Shown: positions 26,158-34,249 of the stretch, piece by piece
Position numbering within the stretch: position 1 is the stretch's first letter
Layout: each line of letters starts with the position of its first letter
Origin: Candidatus Binataceae bacterium
GTDB lineage: Bacteria > Desulfobacterota > Binatia > Binatales > Binataceae
Assembly: GCA_035508495.1 (NCBI GenBank)
Contig: DATJMX010000078.1
Span: forward strand, 1-53,046
Length of the DNA stretch: 53,046 nucleotides
Reading direction: 5' to 3'
Notes under the pieces: model-generated
What the model saw: only the letters and a program-made list of their open reading frames with translations
Told to the model about the DNA's origin: nothing
Database searches by the model: none
Made by a program: the position numbers and the translations under genes

Positions 26158-27285
26158 ATGAGCGCCACCGCCGCCGACTTCTATTTCAACAATCGCCTCG
26201 AAGCCGTTCTCTACGGCGAAGGCAAGGTTGCATCGCTTGGCCGCGAGCTCGAGCGGCGCGGCGCACGGCGCGCGCTGATCGTTACTGGCAAGACCCTCGG
26301 CCGCTCGCGCCTGCTCGAACAGGTCAAGCAGGCCTGCGGCAATGCACTCGCAGGAGCGTTCACCGGCACGGCTCAGCATGTGCCCTCGAAAACCGTGCTC
26401 GCGCTGGCCGACGAAGCGCGGCGGCTCGAGGCCGACGCGCTGGTCAGCTTCGGCGGCGGCAGCCCCAACGACTGCGCCAAGGCCGCGATCATGAACGTGA
26501 TCAAGTCCGGCGGCCGCGAAATCATCCTGATCGCGATTCCGACCACGCTCTCGGCCGGAGAATTTACTCCCGCGGGCGGCATCACCGACGAGGCGACGAT
26601 GATCAAGGGTGGTGTCGCCGACGCGCGCTTGATGGCCCGGGCCGTCATTCTCGACCCGGTCATGACGACGGAAACGCCGGCCTGGCTGTGGGCTTCGACC
26701 GCGATGCGCTCGCTCGACCACGCCGTGGAGAGCTCGTATTCGTCGCGGCATCAGCCGTTCACCGACACGCTGGCGGCGCGAGCGATCGCGATGCTCGATG
26801 AGCACCTGATGCCCTCGCTCAAAGGCGGCGGCGATGAACTCGAGCATCGCCTGCAATGCCAGCTCGCGGCGTGGTTTTCGATCTTCGGCATGAACAACAC
26901 GCGCGCGGGAATCTCGCACGCGCTCGGCCATCAGATCGGTCCACGCTGGAACGTGCCGCATGGCGTCACGTCATGCATCACGCTGCCGCACGTGATGCGC
27001 TTCATGGCGGGCGTCGCACCCGAGCGTTTCGCGCCAATCGCACAGGGCCTCGGACTGCGCTTCGACGCGTCCAATCCAAAAATGGCGGCGCAGGAATGCG
27101 CCGATCGCGTCGCAAGGTTCATCGGCAAATTTGAAGTGCCAAATCGTCTGCGCGACGTCGGCGTGGCGCGCGAAGAAATCGGTTCGATCGCCGAAACCGT
27201 CCTCGAGGAAGTGAAACGTTCAAACACGGTGGGTCGCGAAGTAACGACCGCGAACCTGTTGGAAATCCTCGAAGCCGCATATTAA
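26158..27285 (+). CDS. Iron-containing alcohol dehydrogenase family protein
   Basis: 375 residues. The start is the ATG at 26158, with GGAGG at 26148-26152 and a 5-base spacer. The N-terminal NAD(P) domain has ALVSFGGGSPNDCAKAA (GGGS-x2-D) and AIPTTLSAGEFTPAGGIT. The metal-binding half includes the histidine-rich segment ISHALGHQIGPRWNVPHGVTS, with the two His that bind Fe2+ or Zn2+. The closest subfamily by pattern (GEFTPAGGITDEATMIKGG) appears to be maleylacetate-reductase-like. It could reduce an aldehyde, ketone or maleylacetate; the substrate is not deducible. No ring-cleavage genes are nearby. Confidence 0.88.
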   Translation: MSATAADFYFNNRLEAVLYGEGKVASLGRELERRGARRALIVTGKTLGRSRLLEQVKQACGNALAGAFTGTAQHVPSKTVLALADEARRLEADALVSFGGGSPNDCAKAAIMNVIKSGGREIILIAIPTTLSAGEFTPAGGITDEATMIKGGVADARLMARAVILDPVMTTETPAWLWASTAMRSLDHAVESSYSSRHQPFTDTLAARAIAMLDEHLMPSLKGGGDELEHRLQCQLAAWFSIFGMNNTRAGISHALGHQIGPRWNVPHGVTSCITLPHVMRFMAGVAPERFAPIAQGLGLRFDASNPKMAAQECADRVARFIGKFEVPNRLRDVGVAREEIGSIAETVLEEVKRSNTVGREVTTANLLEILEAAY

Positions 27286-27308
27286 CCGGCTGTTGCGGCG
27301 GAGAAGGC

Positions 27309-27833
27309 TTGATCGTCAGACAACTAAAGCGCAACGAAATCGAGCAGGTCTGGAGCATCGATCGCAGCGAGCGCATCGAAAACATCTACAAGCTCCAGAA
27401 CGGCCTGCTCACGCTTGTGCCGCAACCGATCGATGTCCGCGGATGGCCACCCGGCGAACCCGAGAAATACACTCCGATTCTCCGCGAATGCTTCGACCGC
27501 GGAGGATGGCTCCTCGGTGCGTTCGACCGGACAAACCTGGCCGGCGCGGTCGTGCTTGACAACCAGTTTATCGGCCCGAACAACGATCAGCTGCAACTCG
27601 AGTTTCTTCACATAAGCAGTTCGTCTCGCCAGCAAGGATTGGGCCGCCGTCTGTTCGATCTCGCCAAAGCTACGGCTCGCGAGCGCGGAGCGCGGCGCCT
27701 CTACATTTCCGCGACGCCATCCGAGAACACGGTCAACTTCTATCTGCGCCGCGGATGCTCGATCGCGAAGACGCCCGATCCGGTGCTGTTCGCACGCGAA
27801 CCCGAAGATATCCACCTCGAATGCGAACTTTGA
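27309..27833 (+). CDS. GNAT-family N-acetyltransferase
   Basis: 174 residues from a TTG start, with GGAG about 9 bases upstream. The core has the GNAT acetyl-CoA site SSSRQQGLGRRLFDLAKATARERGARRLYISATPSENTVNFYLRRGC, where Q-x2-G-x-G-R/K binds the pyrophosphate of CoA. The N-terminal half (IVRQLKRNEIEQVWSIDRSE) is a usual GNAT opening. The substrate is unknown. It starts 23 bp after the dehydrogenase stop and may be co-transcribed. Confidence 0.88.
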   Translation: MIVRQLKRNEIEQVWSIDRSERIENIYKLQNGLLTLVPQPIDVRGWPPGEPEKYTPILRECFDRGGWLLGAFDRTNLAGAVVLDNQFIGPNNDQLQLEFLHISSSSRQQGLGRRLFDLAKATARERGARRLYISATPSENTVNFYLRRGCSIAKTPDPVLFAREPEDIHLECEL

Positions 27834-27853
27834 AGCGCGGCTCGCGCGATCAA

Positions 27854-28210
27854 TCAGGGACCGAGGGGGCCGACGTTCAGCGAGTTCGGTGTCTGCTGCT
27901 GGATGCCCCACTGCCCGCCGGGATTGGTTGGAATGCCATTGTCCGCGGGCGCGTCGGGGCCTTCGACTGTCACCGATCCTCCGCCCGGCACCGGAATCGT
28001 GACGCTGTGCGGCGCTGGACCGTCGTCGGGCTGCGGCACGGTCAGATCACCAGGCTGCTGGTAGTCGCTGGGATCGGGTGGCCCATTGCCCGCATCGGGC
28101 ATTGCCGGTATCGCGTCCTGTGCGCGCGCGATCGGCGGTGCGAACGCAAACAGTCCCAAAGCGAGAGCGACGGCAACAGCGCGAGTCATCGTTATCAGGA
28201 ATCCACGCAT
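27854..28210 (-). CDS. Small secreted proline-rich protein, function unknown
   Basis: 118 residues. A clear signal peptide (TRAVAVALALGLFAFAPPIARA, cleavage before QDAIPA) precedes a low-complexity mature chain rich in Pro, Gly, Asp and Asn, with TIPVPGGGSVTVEGPDAPADN in the middle. No conserved domain or cysteines are visible. It is transcribed convergently with the GNAT gene and divergently from the lipoprotein at 28294. It is judged likely real from its signal peptide and codon usage, but unproven. Confidence 0.5.
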   Translation of the reverse strand: MRGFLITMTRAVAVALALGLFAFAPPIARAQDAIPAMPDAGNGPPDPSDYQQPGDLTVPQPDDGPAPHSVTIPVPGGGSVTVEGPDAPADNGIPTNPGGQWGIQQQTPNSLNVGPLGP

Positions 28211-28293
28211 ACAAGTCTGCCACGCGCCGCGGTTTCTTTCATCACGATCGTCGCTTAGCGTCTGAGGCCTCGTGATGATAAGCAGGAACGTCG

Positions 28294-29016
28294 ATGACTA
28301 CCTGCTATGGCCTGATACGTCGGCAAGTTTGCGCTGCCGCTGCGTTGTTGCTGTTGCCAGCAATCCTCGCAGGATGCGCCACGGCGCCGGAATCGCAACC
28401 CGAGCTCAGCAGATGGGGCGAATCTTCCACCGAGCTTCCGTCGGCCCCGGCTGCCGTCGAAACGCCTGCGACCGCTCCGGCGATCCATTCGGGCGACGTC
28501 TGGATCGACCGCATCGGCGACAAAGACAAGCGCTTCGTTGTCGGTGCGACGGAGAAGAGCGGCGCCGCCTTCGTTGACGAGTGGGGCAACCAGATGCGCA
28601 CGACGGCGGAATGGAATGTGCTCACCTATCGCTCGCTCACGTTCGCCGACGCGCCGCCGACCAACTACGATCCCGCGATGCAATGGTTTTCGTTTCCGCT
28701 CGAGCCCGGCAAGGAATGGAATATGACTTCGCGCTGGCAGGCGCCCGATCTTTCGCTCGTGGGCACGACCGTCGTCGAGGGCAGGGTCGGCAACTGGGAG
28801 GACATCGAGGTGCCGGCGGGGAAGTTTCACGCGCTGCGCGTCGATATCAGCAATCGGGTGTATGGCCGGATGGGCGCCGCCCAGGAGATCGATATTACCT
28901 ACTGGTGGGTGCCCGCGGTGAATCGCTGGGTTAAGTATTACTACCGCGGGACGACCGAGGGCACCATACTGGCCGAGATGGTCGCATACCAGCCGGCGGC
29001 CGGCGCGCATCAATAA
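28294..29016 (+). CDS. Predicted lipoprotein, function unknown
   Basis: 240 residues. The signal ends in the lipobox LAGC (lipidated Cys near residue 28). After a Pro/Ala/Glu linker the mature domain is beta-rich: DVWIDRIGDKDKRFVVGATEKSG, WFSFPLEPGKEWNMTSRWQAP, VVEGRVGNWEDIEVPAGKFHALRVDI and TYWWVPAVNRWVKYYYRG. The last part (EDIxVPAGxFxAxRV...W.xxxVxxWVKY) is the pattern of a DUF3108/TapB-like outer-membrane-associated beta-barrel domain. It is probably a periplasmic protein anchored to the outer membrane. Confidence 0.75.
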   Translation: MTTCYGLIRRQVCAAAALLLLPAILAGCATAPESQPELSRWGESSTELPSAPAAVETPATAPAIHSGDVWIDRIGDKDKRFVVGATEKSGAAFVDEWGNQMRTTAEWNVLTYRSLTFADAPPTNYDPAMQWFSFPLEPGKEWNMTSRWQAPDLSLVGTTVVEGRVGNWEDIEVPAGKFHALRVDISNRVYGRMGAAQEIDITYWWVPAVNRWVKYYYRGTTEGTILAEMVAYQPAAGAHQ

Positions 29017-29038
29017 TGGTAGTTGTAACGATCGTCGA

Positions 29039-29067
29039 TTGCCTCGCCTCGCGGCCCGCAATATAGA
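29039..29067 (+). promoter_or_regulatory. Sigma-70-type promoter for the GST gene
   Basis: TTGCCT at 29039-29044, a 17-base spacer, then TATAGA at 29062-29067. Both boxes differ from the consensus by two bases or fewer. It lies 65 bp upstream of the GST start at 29132. Confidence 0.5.
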
Positions 29068-29131
29068 ACCGCTGACACGCTGGGGCCGGCCCGCACCGAC
29101 CGGCTCCACGAACCGACAACGGAGGTTAGTC

Positions 29132-29740
29132 ATGCTGAAGATTTACGGAACGTCGATGTCGCGCGCGGCGCGCTCGCTGTGGGCGGCCGAAGAGCTCGGC
29201 CTCACCTACGAGCACATCCCCGTCGGCTTCGACGGCGGAACACGCAAACCCGAGTATCTGAAGATCAATCCTAACGGCCACATCCCTGCGATTGACGACG
29301 ACGGCCACGTCATGTGGGAGTCGATGGCGATCAACCTCTATCTCGCCGAGAAGAACGGCAAGGCGCCCTTCTGGCCGGCAGACGTGCGTGGGCGCGGCCT
29401 CGCGCAGCAGTGGAGCTTCTTTGGCATGACTGAGCTCGAGCCGCAGCTGATGGTGTTGCTGATGAACAAGCTGTTCCTGCCGGCGGAGCAGCGCAGCGAC
29501 GCCGCCGTGAAAGGCGCGACCGAAGCGCTCAAGGCGCCGCTCGGCGTGCTCAACGATCATCTGAAGGGCAGCGAGTATCTGCTCGGCAAGGATTTCACGA
29601 TCGCGGACCTCAATGTCGCGTCCATCTTGAGCCTCGGCAATTTCGTGCAGTTTGATTTCTCAGGCACTCCCGCCATGGCCGCATGGCTCGGCAAGTGCCT
29701 CGGCCGCCCATCGATGCAGCGCGCCTCGCAGAAGAAGTAG
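29132..29740 (+). CDS. Glutathione S-transferase family protein
   Basis: 202 residues from the ATG at 29132, with GGAGG at 29121-29125 and a 6-base spacer. The thioredoxin-like N-domain starts LKIYGTSMSRAARSLWAAEELGL; the Ser/Arg pair near residues 8-12 occupies the catalytic position. KINPNGHIPAIDDDGHVMWESMAI is the glutathione gamma-Glu binding site (NPNGHIP, ES). The C-terminal helical domain contains FTIADLNVASIL, the folding box. It is probably a detoxification or conjugation enzyme of the cytoplasm; the electrophile is unknown. Confidence 0.92.
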   Translation: MLKIYGTSMSRAARSLWAAEELGLTYEHIPVGFDGGTRKPEYLKINPNGHIPAIDDDGHVMWESMAINLYLAEKNGKAPFWPADVRGRGLAQQWSFFGMTELEPQLMVLLMNKLFLPAEQRSDAAVKGATEALKAPLGVLNDHLKGSEYLLGKDFTIADLNVASILSLGNFVQFDFSGTPAMAAWLGKCLGRPSMQRASQKK

Positions 29741-29749
29741 TCGACTCGC

Positions 29750-29774
29750 GGGAGCCGCGCCCGGCGCGACTCCC
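29750..29774. terminator. GC-rich hairpin between convergent genes
   Basis: GGGAG, one mismatch, CGCGC, loop CCG, GCGCG, one mismatch, CTCCC: an 11-position stem with a 3-base loop. It sits 10 bp after the GST stop and before the convergent methyltransferase end. It lacks a T-tract, so it may slow polymerase or only act as an mRNA end structure. Confidence 0.35.
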
Positions 29775-29819
29775 CTATCTCCACACTCAGAAAACACGGC
29801 GACTTGCGGTTCTTGTCTA

Positions 29820-30587
29820 CTACGGAGATGGCGGCTTGCGGCCGATGAAGATCGGTTCGTCCATCAACTCGTACTCGCTTGCGCGCTCGGCGCCAGCCAG
29901 ATCAAACGCGGTGACGACGCGCGATTCGAAGCCCGCGCCGCGCAGCCGTGCTTCCAGGTCAAAGCCGTAAAGCCGCCAATGATACTCGCGCTGCGGGTCG
30001 GGCCTGCCATACTCCTCGGTCGGCATCGTCTTCCAGTTCAGCTGCATCGGCACCATCGTGATTGCGATGCCGCCCGGGTTCAGCACGCGCGCGAACTCCG
30101 CGAGCGCGCCGCGGTCGTCGCCGACATGCTCGATGACGTGGCTCGAGACGATCATCTGAAACGATTCGGAGCGGAATGGCAGTCGCGTCGCATCCGCACA
30201 GACCATCGCGAGCTTGGTTTTCAAATCAATCGTCACGTAGCGAAGATCGCCGCGCGTCGTGAAGAGCGGCGTCACCATGTGATCGGCGGCGAGATGCAGC
30301 ACGGCGCTTCCCGGCTTCAGGCGCGCAACTTCAGCCTCGAGAAACAACCAGAGCGCGCGATGCCGCGAATGGCTGCCGCAGCCGGGACAGATGATCGCGT
30401 TCTGCCAATGACTCGCGTCGTCGAGCAGGCGCATCCCGCTCCATCCGCAGCAGGGGCATCGTTTGCGTGCAGGGCCGACGAGGTTCGCCACCCGATAAAG
30501 CCGATTCTTCTGTTGCCGCCACACGTAGCGCAGCGCGGCGGCGCCGCCCTGGTTGCGATAGCGGCGGATTACCCGATGCAGTCCCAT
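29820..30587 (-). CDS. Class I SAM methyltransferase with N-terminal zinc ribbon
   Basis: 255 residues. Residues about 43-78 form a zinc ribbon (KRCPCCGWSG...IICPGCGSHSRHR). The Rossmann methyltransferase follows: SAVLHLAADHMVTPLF (motif I, variant without GxGxG), VCADATRLPFRSESFQMIVSSHVIEHV (motifs III-IV of a Methyltransf_11-type enzyme) and VLNPGGIAI. The CxxC...CGSxxRHR head is found in methyltransferases from EPS and secondary-metabolite loci. The target molecule is unknown. It is on the same strand as the encapsulin genes, 36 bp after the NTF2-like gene. Confidence 0.85.
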   Translation of the reverse strand: MGLHRVIRRYRNQGGAAALRYVWRQQKNRLYRVANLVGPARKRCPCCGWSGMRLLDDASHWQNAIICPGCGSHSRHRALWLFLEAEVARLKPGSAVLHLAADHMVTPLFTTRGDLRYVTIDLKTKLAMVCADATRLPFRSESFQMIVSSHVIEHVGDDRGALAEFARVLNPGGIAITMVPMQLNWKTMPTEEYGRPDPQREYHWRLYGFDLEARLRGAGFESRVVTAFDLAGAERASEYELMDEPIFIGRKPPSP

Positions 30588-30623
30588 GACGCTGCTAAAC
30601 TATATTACGCGCGCGCCGGTTGC

Positions 30624-31151
30624 TTATTCGGATGGCGATTTCGATTGGAGATCCGCCTTGCCAGTAGCCAGATCAACCGGAACCGAAATATGCTCATGCG
30701 CAATTAGCCATTTGCCGCGGAAATTCGCGTATCCATCTGTAACGCGCAGAATGAGGTCGCTTTTCTTTCCCTGCGGATCGGTACAAGTAAAATGCTGTAT
30801 GCAATGGCTGTAGGCGTAGCGCGTATCGCCGACGATTTCGAGCTCGCTGATCTCTACTTTCGGCGCGTCCTTGCAACCGGCGAGGGCATTTTTCCAGTCG
30901 TCTTTATATGCTTGCCAACCCGTATACTGACGCGGCGGCATTACATCGAACACCACGAGGTTGTCGCTATTAGTATAGTTAGCCATGATCCCGTCGAGAT
31001 CCTTGGCCTGAACAGCGGCTGCGAAACGATTCTCGAGTTCCTCGATCGCGGTGGTGGGATCTGTCAGTGCGGGAGCCTCGTCGCGCCACATCATCACCAC
31101 AATCAGCGCCGCAATCGGTGCAATCAGTAGCGTCCACTTGATCTTCGACAT
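30624..31151 (-). CDS. NTF2-like (SnoaL/Calcineurin-like ketosteroid-isomerase fold) protein with N-terminal anchor
   Basis: 175 residues. A hydrophobic N-terminal segment (WTLLIAPIAALIVVMMW) is likely an uncleaved signal anchor or signal peptide. The rest is an NTF2-fold domain: TTAIEELENRFAAAVQAKDLDGIMANYTNSDNLVVFDVMPP and KWLIAHEHISVPVDLATG. A Cys-Cys pair (CIQHFTCTDPQG) may be oxidised in the periplasm. No catalytic set is obvious. GGAGG lies 7 bases before the ATG. It begins 110 bp after the encapsulin stop on the same strand, so co-transcription is possible. Confidence 0.8.
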   Translation of the reverse strand: MSKIKWTLLIAPIAALIVVMMWRDEAPALTDPTTAIEELENRFAAAVQAKDLDGIMANYTNSDNLVVFDVMPPRQYTGWQAYKDDWKNALAGCKDAPKVEISELEIVGDTRYAYSHCIQHFTCTDPQGKKSDLILRVTDGYANFRGKWLIAHEHISVPVDLATGKADLQSKSPSE

Positions 31152-31261
31152 GGCAGGTCCTCCCCCTGGCTCGGCAAAGATTAACTTCCTGCGGTGAGCC
31201 AGCAGATACCTACGCGCGACAAGGCGCGCCGGTCAAGCCATCGCGAAGGTGACTTGGGACT

Positions 31262-32071
31262 CTACTTTTTACCCGCGGGCTTGATTGCTACTGAAGCTTC
31301 TGTAGTCAGCAGCAGGAATGTCATCGTTTCCTGCAAATACAAAGTGACTATTCGATCGTTGTGACTGAGATAGCCGATCGACACGTCCTGCCCGAGATGC
31401 AATTCGAAATCGCCGCCGCGCTTGGTCAGCACGAATGCGCCCGCGATCGCGGGCGCATAGATTATGTCTTCGCCGACCAGGCGCTGGATATGCTCAATCA
31501 CCGGGTAGCCGTGATCGCTCGCTTCGCTCAGCGCGGTGTAGGCGTCGGCGCCGAGCAGAACTGAGTATGGACCGTTGACCCCGGCGAGGCGCAACTGGTT
31601 GAGCGACTCGGCGATTACGTCGGGATAATTGGAAACGTCGGGCGGCAACGCCAGCACCTTGTTGCTCGTTCCCTGCCGGATACCTTCGATCCCGGCCGCG
31701 CCGTAGCCGTCGAATATCGCGCGATCCTCGGTGAAAGCGATTTTCTTCGCTGCATCCTTCAGCGGCTGCCAATCCGAATCATTGGCGCCGCGCTCGACGT
31801 CATCGATCGCCTGGCGCTCGAGTTCGAACGGCACCCGCACCTCGACCAGCGCTTTCACGTCGCGCTGGCGCGTCATCACTCCGTCACCGGGCGACGCGAG
31901 ATTATGCAGATGGCCCGTGCCAACCGCGGAGAGCATCGTGCCGCCCGGTCCTTTGACATCAACGACGCGCCGGCCTGCCAGGTAGCGCTTGAGCGTGCGC
32001 GCGGCTTCTTCTTCAATTTGAGCCCACGCGGAGTCGGAAATCGGGGCAAGTTCGCGGTGCAGGTTATTCAT
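31262..32071 (-). CDS. Encapsulin shell protein (family 1, HK97 fold)
   Basis: 269 residues from the ATG at 32071, which lies 8 bp inside the end of the DyP gene. The opening NNLHRELAPISDSAWAQIEEEA and the blocks RRVVDVKGPGGTMLSAVGTGHL, FELERQAIDDVERGANDSDW and EDRAIFDGYGAAGIEGI are diagnostic of the linocin-M18/Cfp29 encapsulin family. The C-terminal LHLGQDVSIGYLSHNDRIVTLYLQETMTFLLLTTEASV is the shell E-loop/A-domain region. It should assemble into a 60-subunit, about 24-nm compartment in the cytoplasm with the DyP enzyme as cargo. Confidence 0.95.
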   Translation of the reverse strand: MNNLHRELAPISDSAWAQIEEEAARTLKRYLAGRRVVDVKGPGGTMLSAVGTGHLHNLASPGDGVMTRQRDVKALVEVRVPFELERQAIDDVERGANDSDWQPLKDAAKKIAFTEDRAIFDGYGAAGIEGIRQGTSNKVLALPPDVSNYPDVIAESLNQLRLAGVNGPYSVLLGADAYTALSEASDHGYPVIEHIQRLVGEDIIYAPAIAGAFVLTKRGGDFELHLGQDVSIGYLSHNDRIVTLYLQETMTFLLLTTEASVAIKPAGKK

Positions 32072-33125
32072 CGCGTGATTCTCCTTTGAGGGAGCCGATG
32101 CCGAGCGAATCGTCTTTTGGATGCGCAGCTTCGGATGGAGTTTCGGTGGTGACAGTTTGCGGCGGTCCGTCGGGCGTGACCGCATCGAGGAACGTGAGCG
32201 ACGGCACGAAAAACAGATTGCCGGTCGCCGCCTTGCTGAAATCAAGCAGCCGATCGTAGTTGCCGGGCGGGTCGCCGATAAACATGTTGTCAAGCATCTT
32301 CTCGGTGATCCGCGGCGTGCGCGCATAGCCGATGAAGTAGGTGCCGTAGTCGCCGTGACCGGGACGGCCGAAGGCCATGTTGGCGCGAAAGATCGCACGC
32401 TCGACGCCGTCCTCGACAATCGTCGTCAAGGCATTGTGCGCGTATGACGGCTTCACGGTGTCATCGAGCTCGACGTCGGAAAGCTTCTTGCGGCCGATGA
32501 ATTGCTCCTGGGTCTCGGTCGGCAGCTTGTTCCATCCGTCGAGATCGTGGAGGTACTTCTGCACGATGACGTAGCTGCCGCCGGCGAATCCCGGGTCTTC
32601 GGCGCCAATGATTGTCGCGTCGATCGCTTCAGGGCCAACGGGATTCTCGGTGCCATCGACGAAGCCGAGCAGATCGCGCTCGTCGAAGTAGCGAAATCCC
32701 TGGACCTCGTCGGCCACGGCGACGGCGCCGCCCAGCTTGATCATTATCTGGGTGGCCAGCTCGAAGCAGAGATCGTCGCGCTCGGCGCGAATATGAAACA
32801 GGAGGTCGCCGGGCGTCGCCACGGCAATTCGCGAGCCCGCTCGAATCTCGCGAAAGGGATGGAGCTCGGCCGGCCGCGGATCTCCGAAAAGCCCGTCCCA
32901 CGCCGCGGAGCCGAAGCCCATCACGCATGACAGATGGCAATCGGGTTCGCGGAAGCCGACTGCGCGGACCAGGGCCGACAAATCGGCGCATAGCGAGCGC
33001 ACCGTCGACGCGTTGTCCGCGCCCTGCTTAATCGTGAGGACGAGGAAGATCGTCGAGCGCGTGAGCGGCGTAACGACAGCCTGGGTCATTACCGGCGCCG
33101 GAGATTGTACTTCAGGATTCGGCAC
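32064..33125 (-). CDS. DyP-type haem peroxidase with encapsulin-targeting peptide
   Basis: 353 residues. The haem-site residues of the DypB class are present: GFVDGTENP with Asp157, proximal His230 (PSYAH), Arg247 and Asn249 (FRANMAFG). The C-terminal tail holds SLGIGSLKG at 340-348, the cargo-loading peptide that binds the inner encapsulin wall, after a Pro/Thr-rich linker. It oxidises phenolic or dye-like substrates with H2O2. The GTG start at 33125 matches the usual length before AVVTPLTRSTIFLV; an ATG at 33089 would shorten it by 12 residues. Its stop overlaps the encapsulin start. Confidence 0.96.
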   Translation of the reverse strand: MPNPEVQSPAPVMTQAVVTPLTRSTIFLVLTIKQGADNASTVRSLCADLSALVRAVGFREPDCHLSCVMGFGSAAWDGLFGDPRPAELHPFREIRAGSRIAVATPGDLLFHIRAERDDLCFELATQIMIKLGGAVAVADEVQGFRYFDERDLLGFVDGTENPVGPEAIDATIIGAEDPGFAGGSYVIVQKYLHDLDGWNKLPTETQEQFIGRKKLSDVELDDTVKPSYAHNALTTIVEDGVERAIFRANMAFGRPGHGDYGTYFIGYARTPRITEKMLDNMFIGDPPGNYDRLLDFSKAATGNLFFVPSLTFLDAVTPDGPPQTVTTETPSEAAHPKDDSLGIGSLKGESRDE

Positions 33126-33182
33126 GGCGACATTTCAGCACGATTGCCCGCTGCGAAGAAAACGAAAATCGCGGGCCGGAAT

Positions 33183-34172
33183 CTAGACGAGAGCGCCGCC
33201 GCAGCTCGAGCCTGCGCCCGCCGTGCATCCGAAACAGTGCGACCCGGTCGCGATCGGCATGCCGCCGAGCGTGGAGAGATCGTCGATGTCCCAGATTGTG
33301 CGCGGCGCGTGTTGGCCGCCGAGCGGCATCGTGAGCATCTGGTTGAAGTCGCAATCGTAGAGCCGCCCGTCCCATCCAATGCTCACGAGATCGCGGCACA
33401 TCAATCCCTCGACCGTCGCCGGATTGAAATGATTCACGAGCAGGCTCATGTACTCCGCGACGCGCCCCTCGCGATCGAGCTGGCGCGCGAAGCGCTCGAT
33501 CGGCATGTTGGCGAGCGTCAGCAGTTGGTCGAAACGAACACCGAAGTTGCGTCCGAGTTCCTCCCGATAAGTCGCCTCGAGCTCAGGCTGCGACGGCGGC
33601 AGCATCGGACCGAGCGGATTGTAAACCAGATCAAGCCGCAGCTCTCCGGTGCCAAAGCCGAGCGCATTGAGCTGTTGAAGCGCCGCGATACTGCGGTCAA
33701 AAACGCCGTTGCCGCGCTGCTTATCGACATTGCCCGCGGTGTAGCACGGCAGCGAACAGACGAGCGCGACGCGATGCTCGCGGTAGAACTCCGGCAGCCA
33801 TTCCATGCCGGGTTCGAGCGTGACAGTCAGATTACATCGCACGATGACCTCGCATCCGCGCGCGCGGGCGCGCCCCACGATCATCGCGAAATTCTCGTTG
33901 AGCTCGGGAGCGCCGCCGGTGATATCGACCGTCGCGATCGATCCACTGTTGCCGAGCAATTCGAGCACGCGCTCCGCCGTGGCGTGCGTCATCTGCTCCA
34001 CCCGCTTCGGGCCTGCATCGACGTGGCAGTGATTGCAGGCCTGGTTGCAGAGTTTGCCGACGTTCACCTGCATCGTGGTCGGAATCCGCCGGCGCAGAGC
34101 ACCGAGGCCGTGGCGCGCGAGCGTCGCGTCGAAATTTTCACGCGAGTTCGCGGATGTAGGCGAGGTCGCCAT
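33183..34172 (-). CDS. arsS: Radical SAM protein ArsS-like (arsenosugar biosynthesis)
   Basis: 329 residues. The radical SAM cluster motif is LCNQACNHCH (C42, C46, C49). VDITGGAPELNENF and VNHFNPATVEGLMCRDLVSIGWDGRLYDCDFNQML match the ArsS/TIGR04167 family, in which the C-terminal Cys-rich tail (CFGCTAGAGSSCGG, C313, C316, C324) is typical. ArsS makes 5'-deoxyadenosyl adducts of dimethylated arsenic. No ArsM methyltransferase is in the window, so function by context alone is uncertain. It lies 57 bp upstream of the DyP gene on the same strand. Confidence 0.85.
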   Translation of the reverse strand: MATSPTSANSRENFDATLARHGLGALRRRIPTTMQVNVGKLCNQACNHCHVDAGPKRVEQMTHATAERVLELLGNSGSIATVDITGGAPELNENFAMIVGRARARGCEVIVRCNLTVTLEPGMEWLPEFYREHRVALVCSLPCYTAGNVDKQRGNGVFDRSIAALQQLNALGFGTGELRLDLVYNPLGPMLPPSQPELEATYREELGRNFGVRFDQLLTLANMPIERFARQLDREGRVAEYMSLLVNHFNPATVEGLMCRDLVSIGWDGRLYDCDFNQMLTMPLGGQHAPRTIWDIDDLSTLGGMPIATGSHCFGCTAGAGSSCGGALV

Positions 34173-34249
34173 CGCCAGAGTTTACACGCATCGCGCAGAT
34201 CAGCACCATGGCGTTTTCCGGCACAGCGAGCGATGGGGGAGCATCGACG

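Noticed and set aside
31904..32419. N-terminal extension of the encapsulin frame upstream of 32071
   Set aside because: It overlaps the DyP coding region and reads as Ser/Arg-rich shadow; encapsulin homology begins exactly at MNNLHREL.
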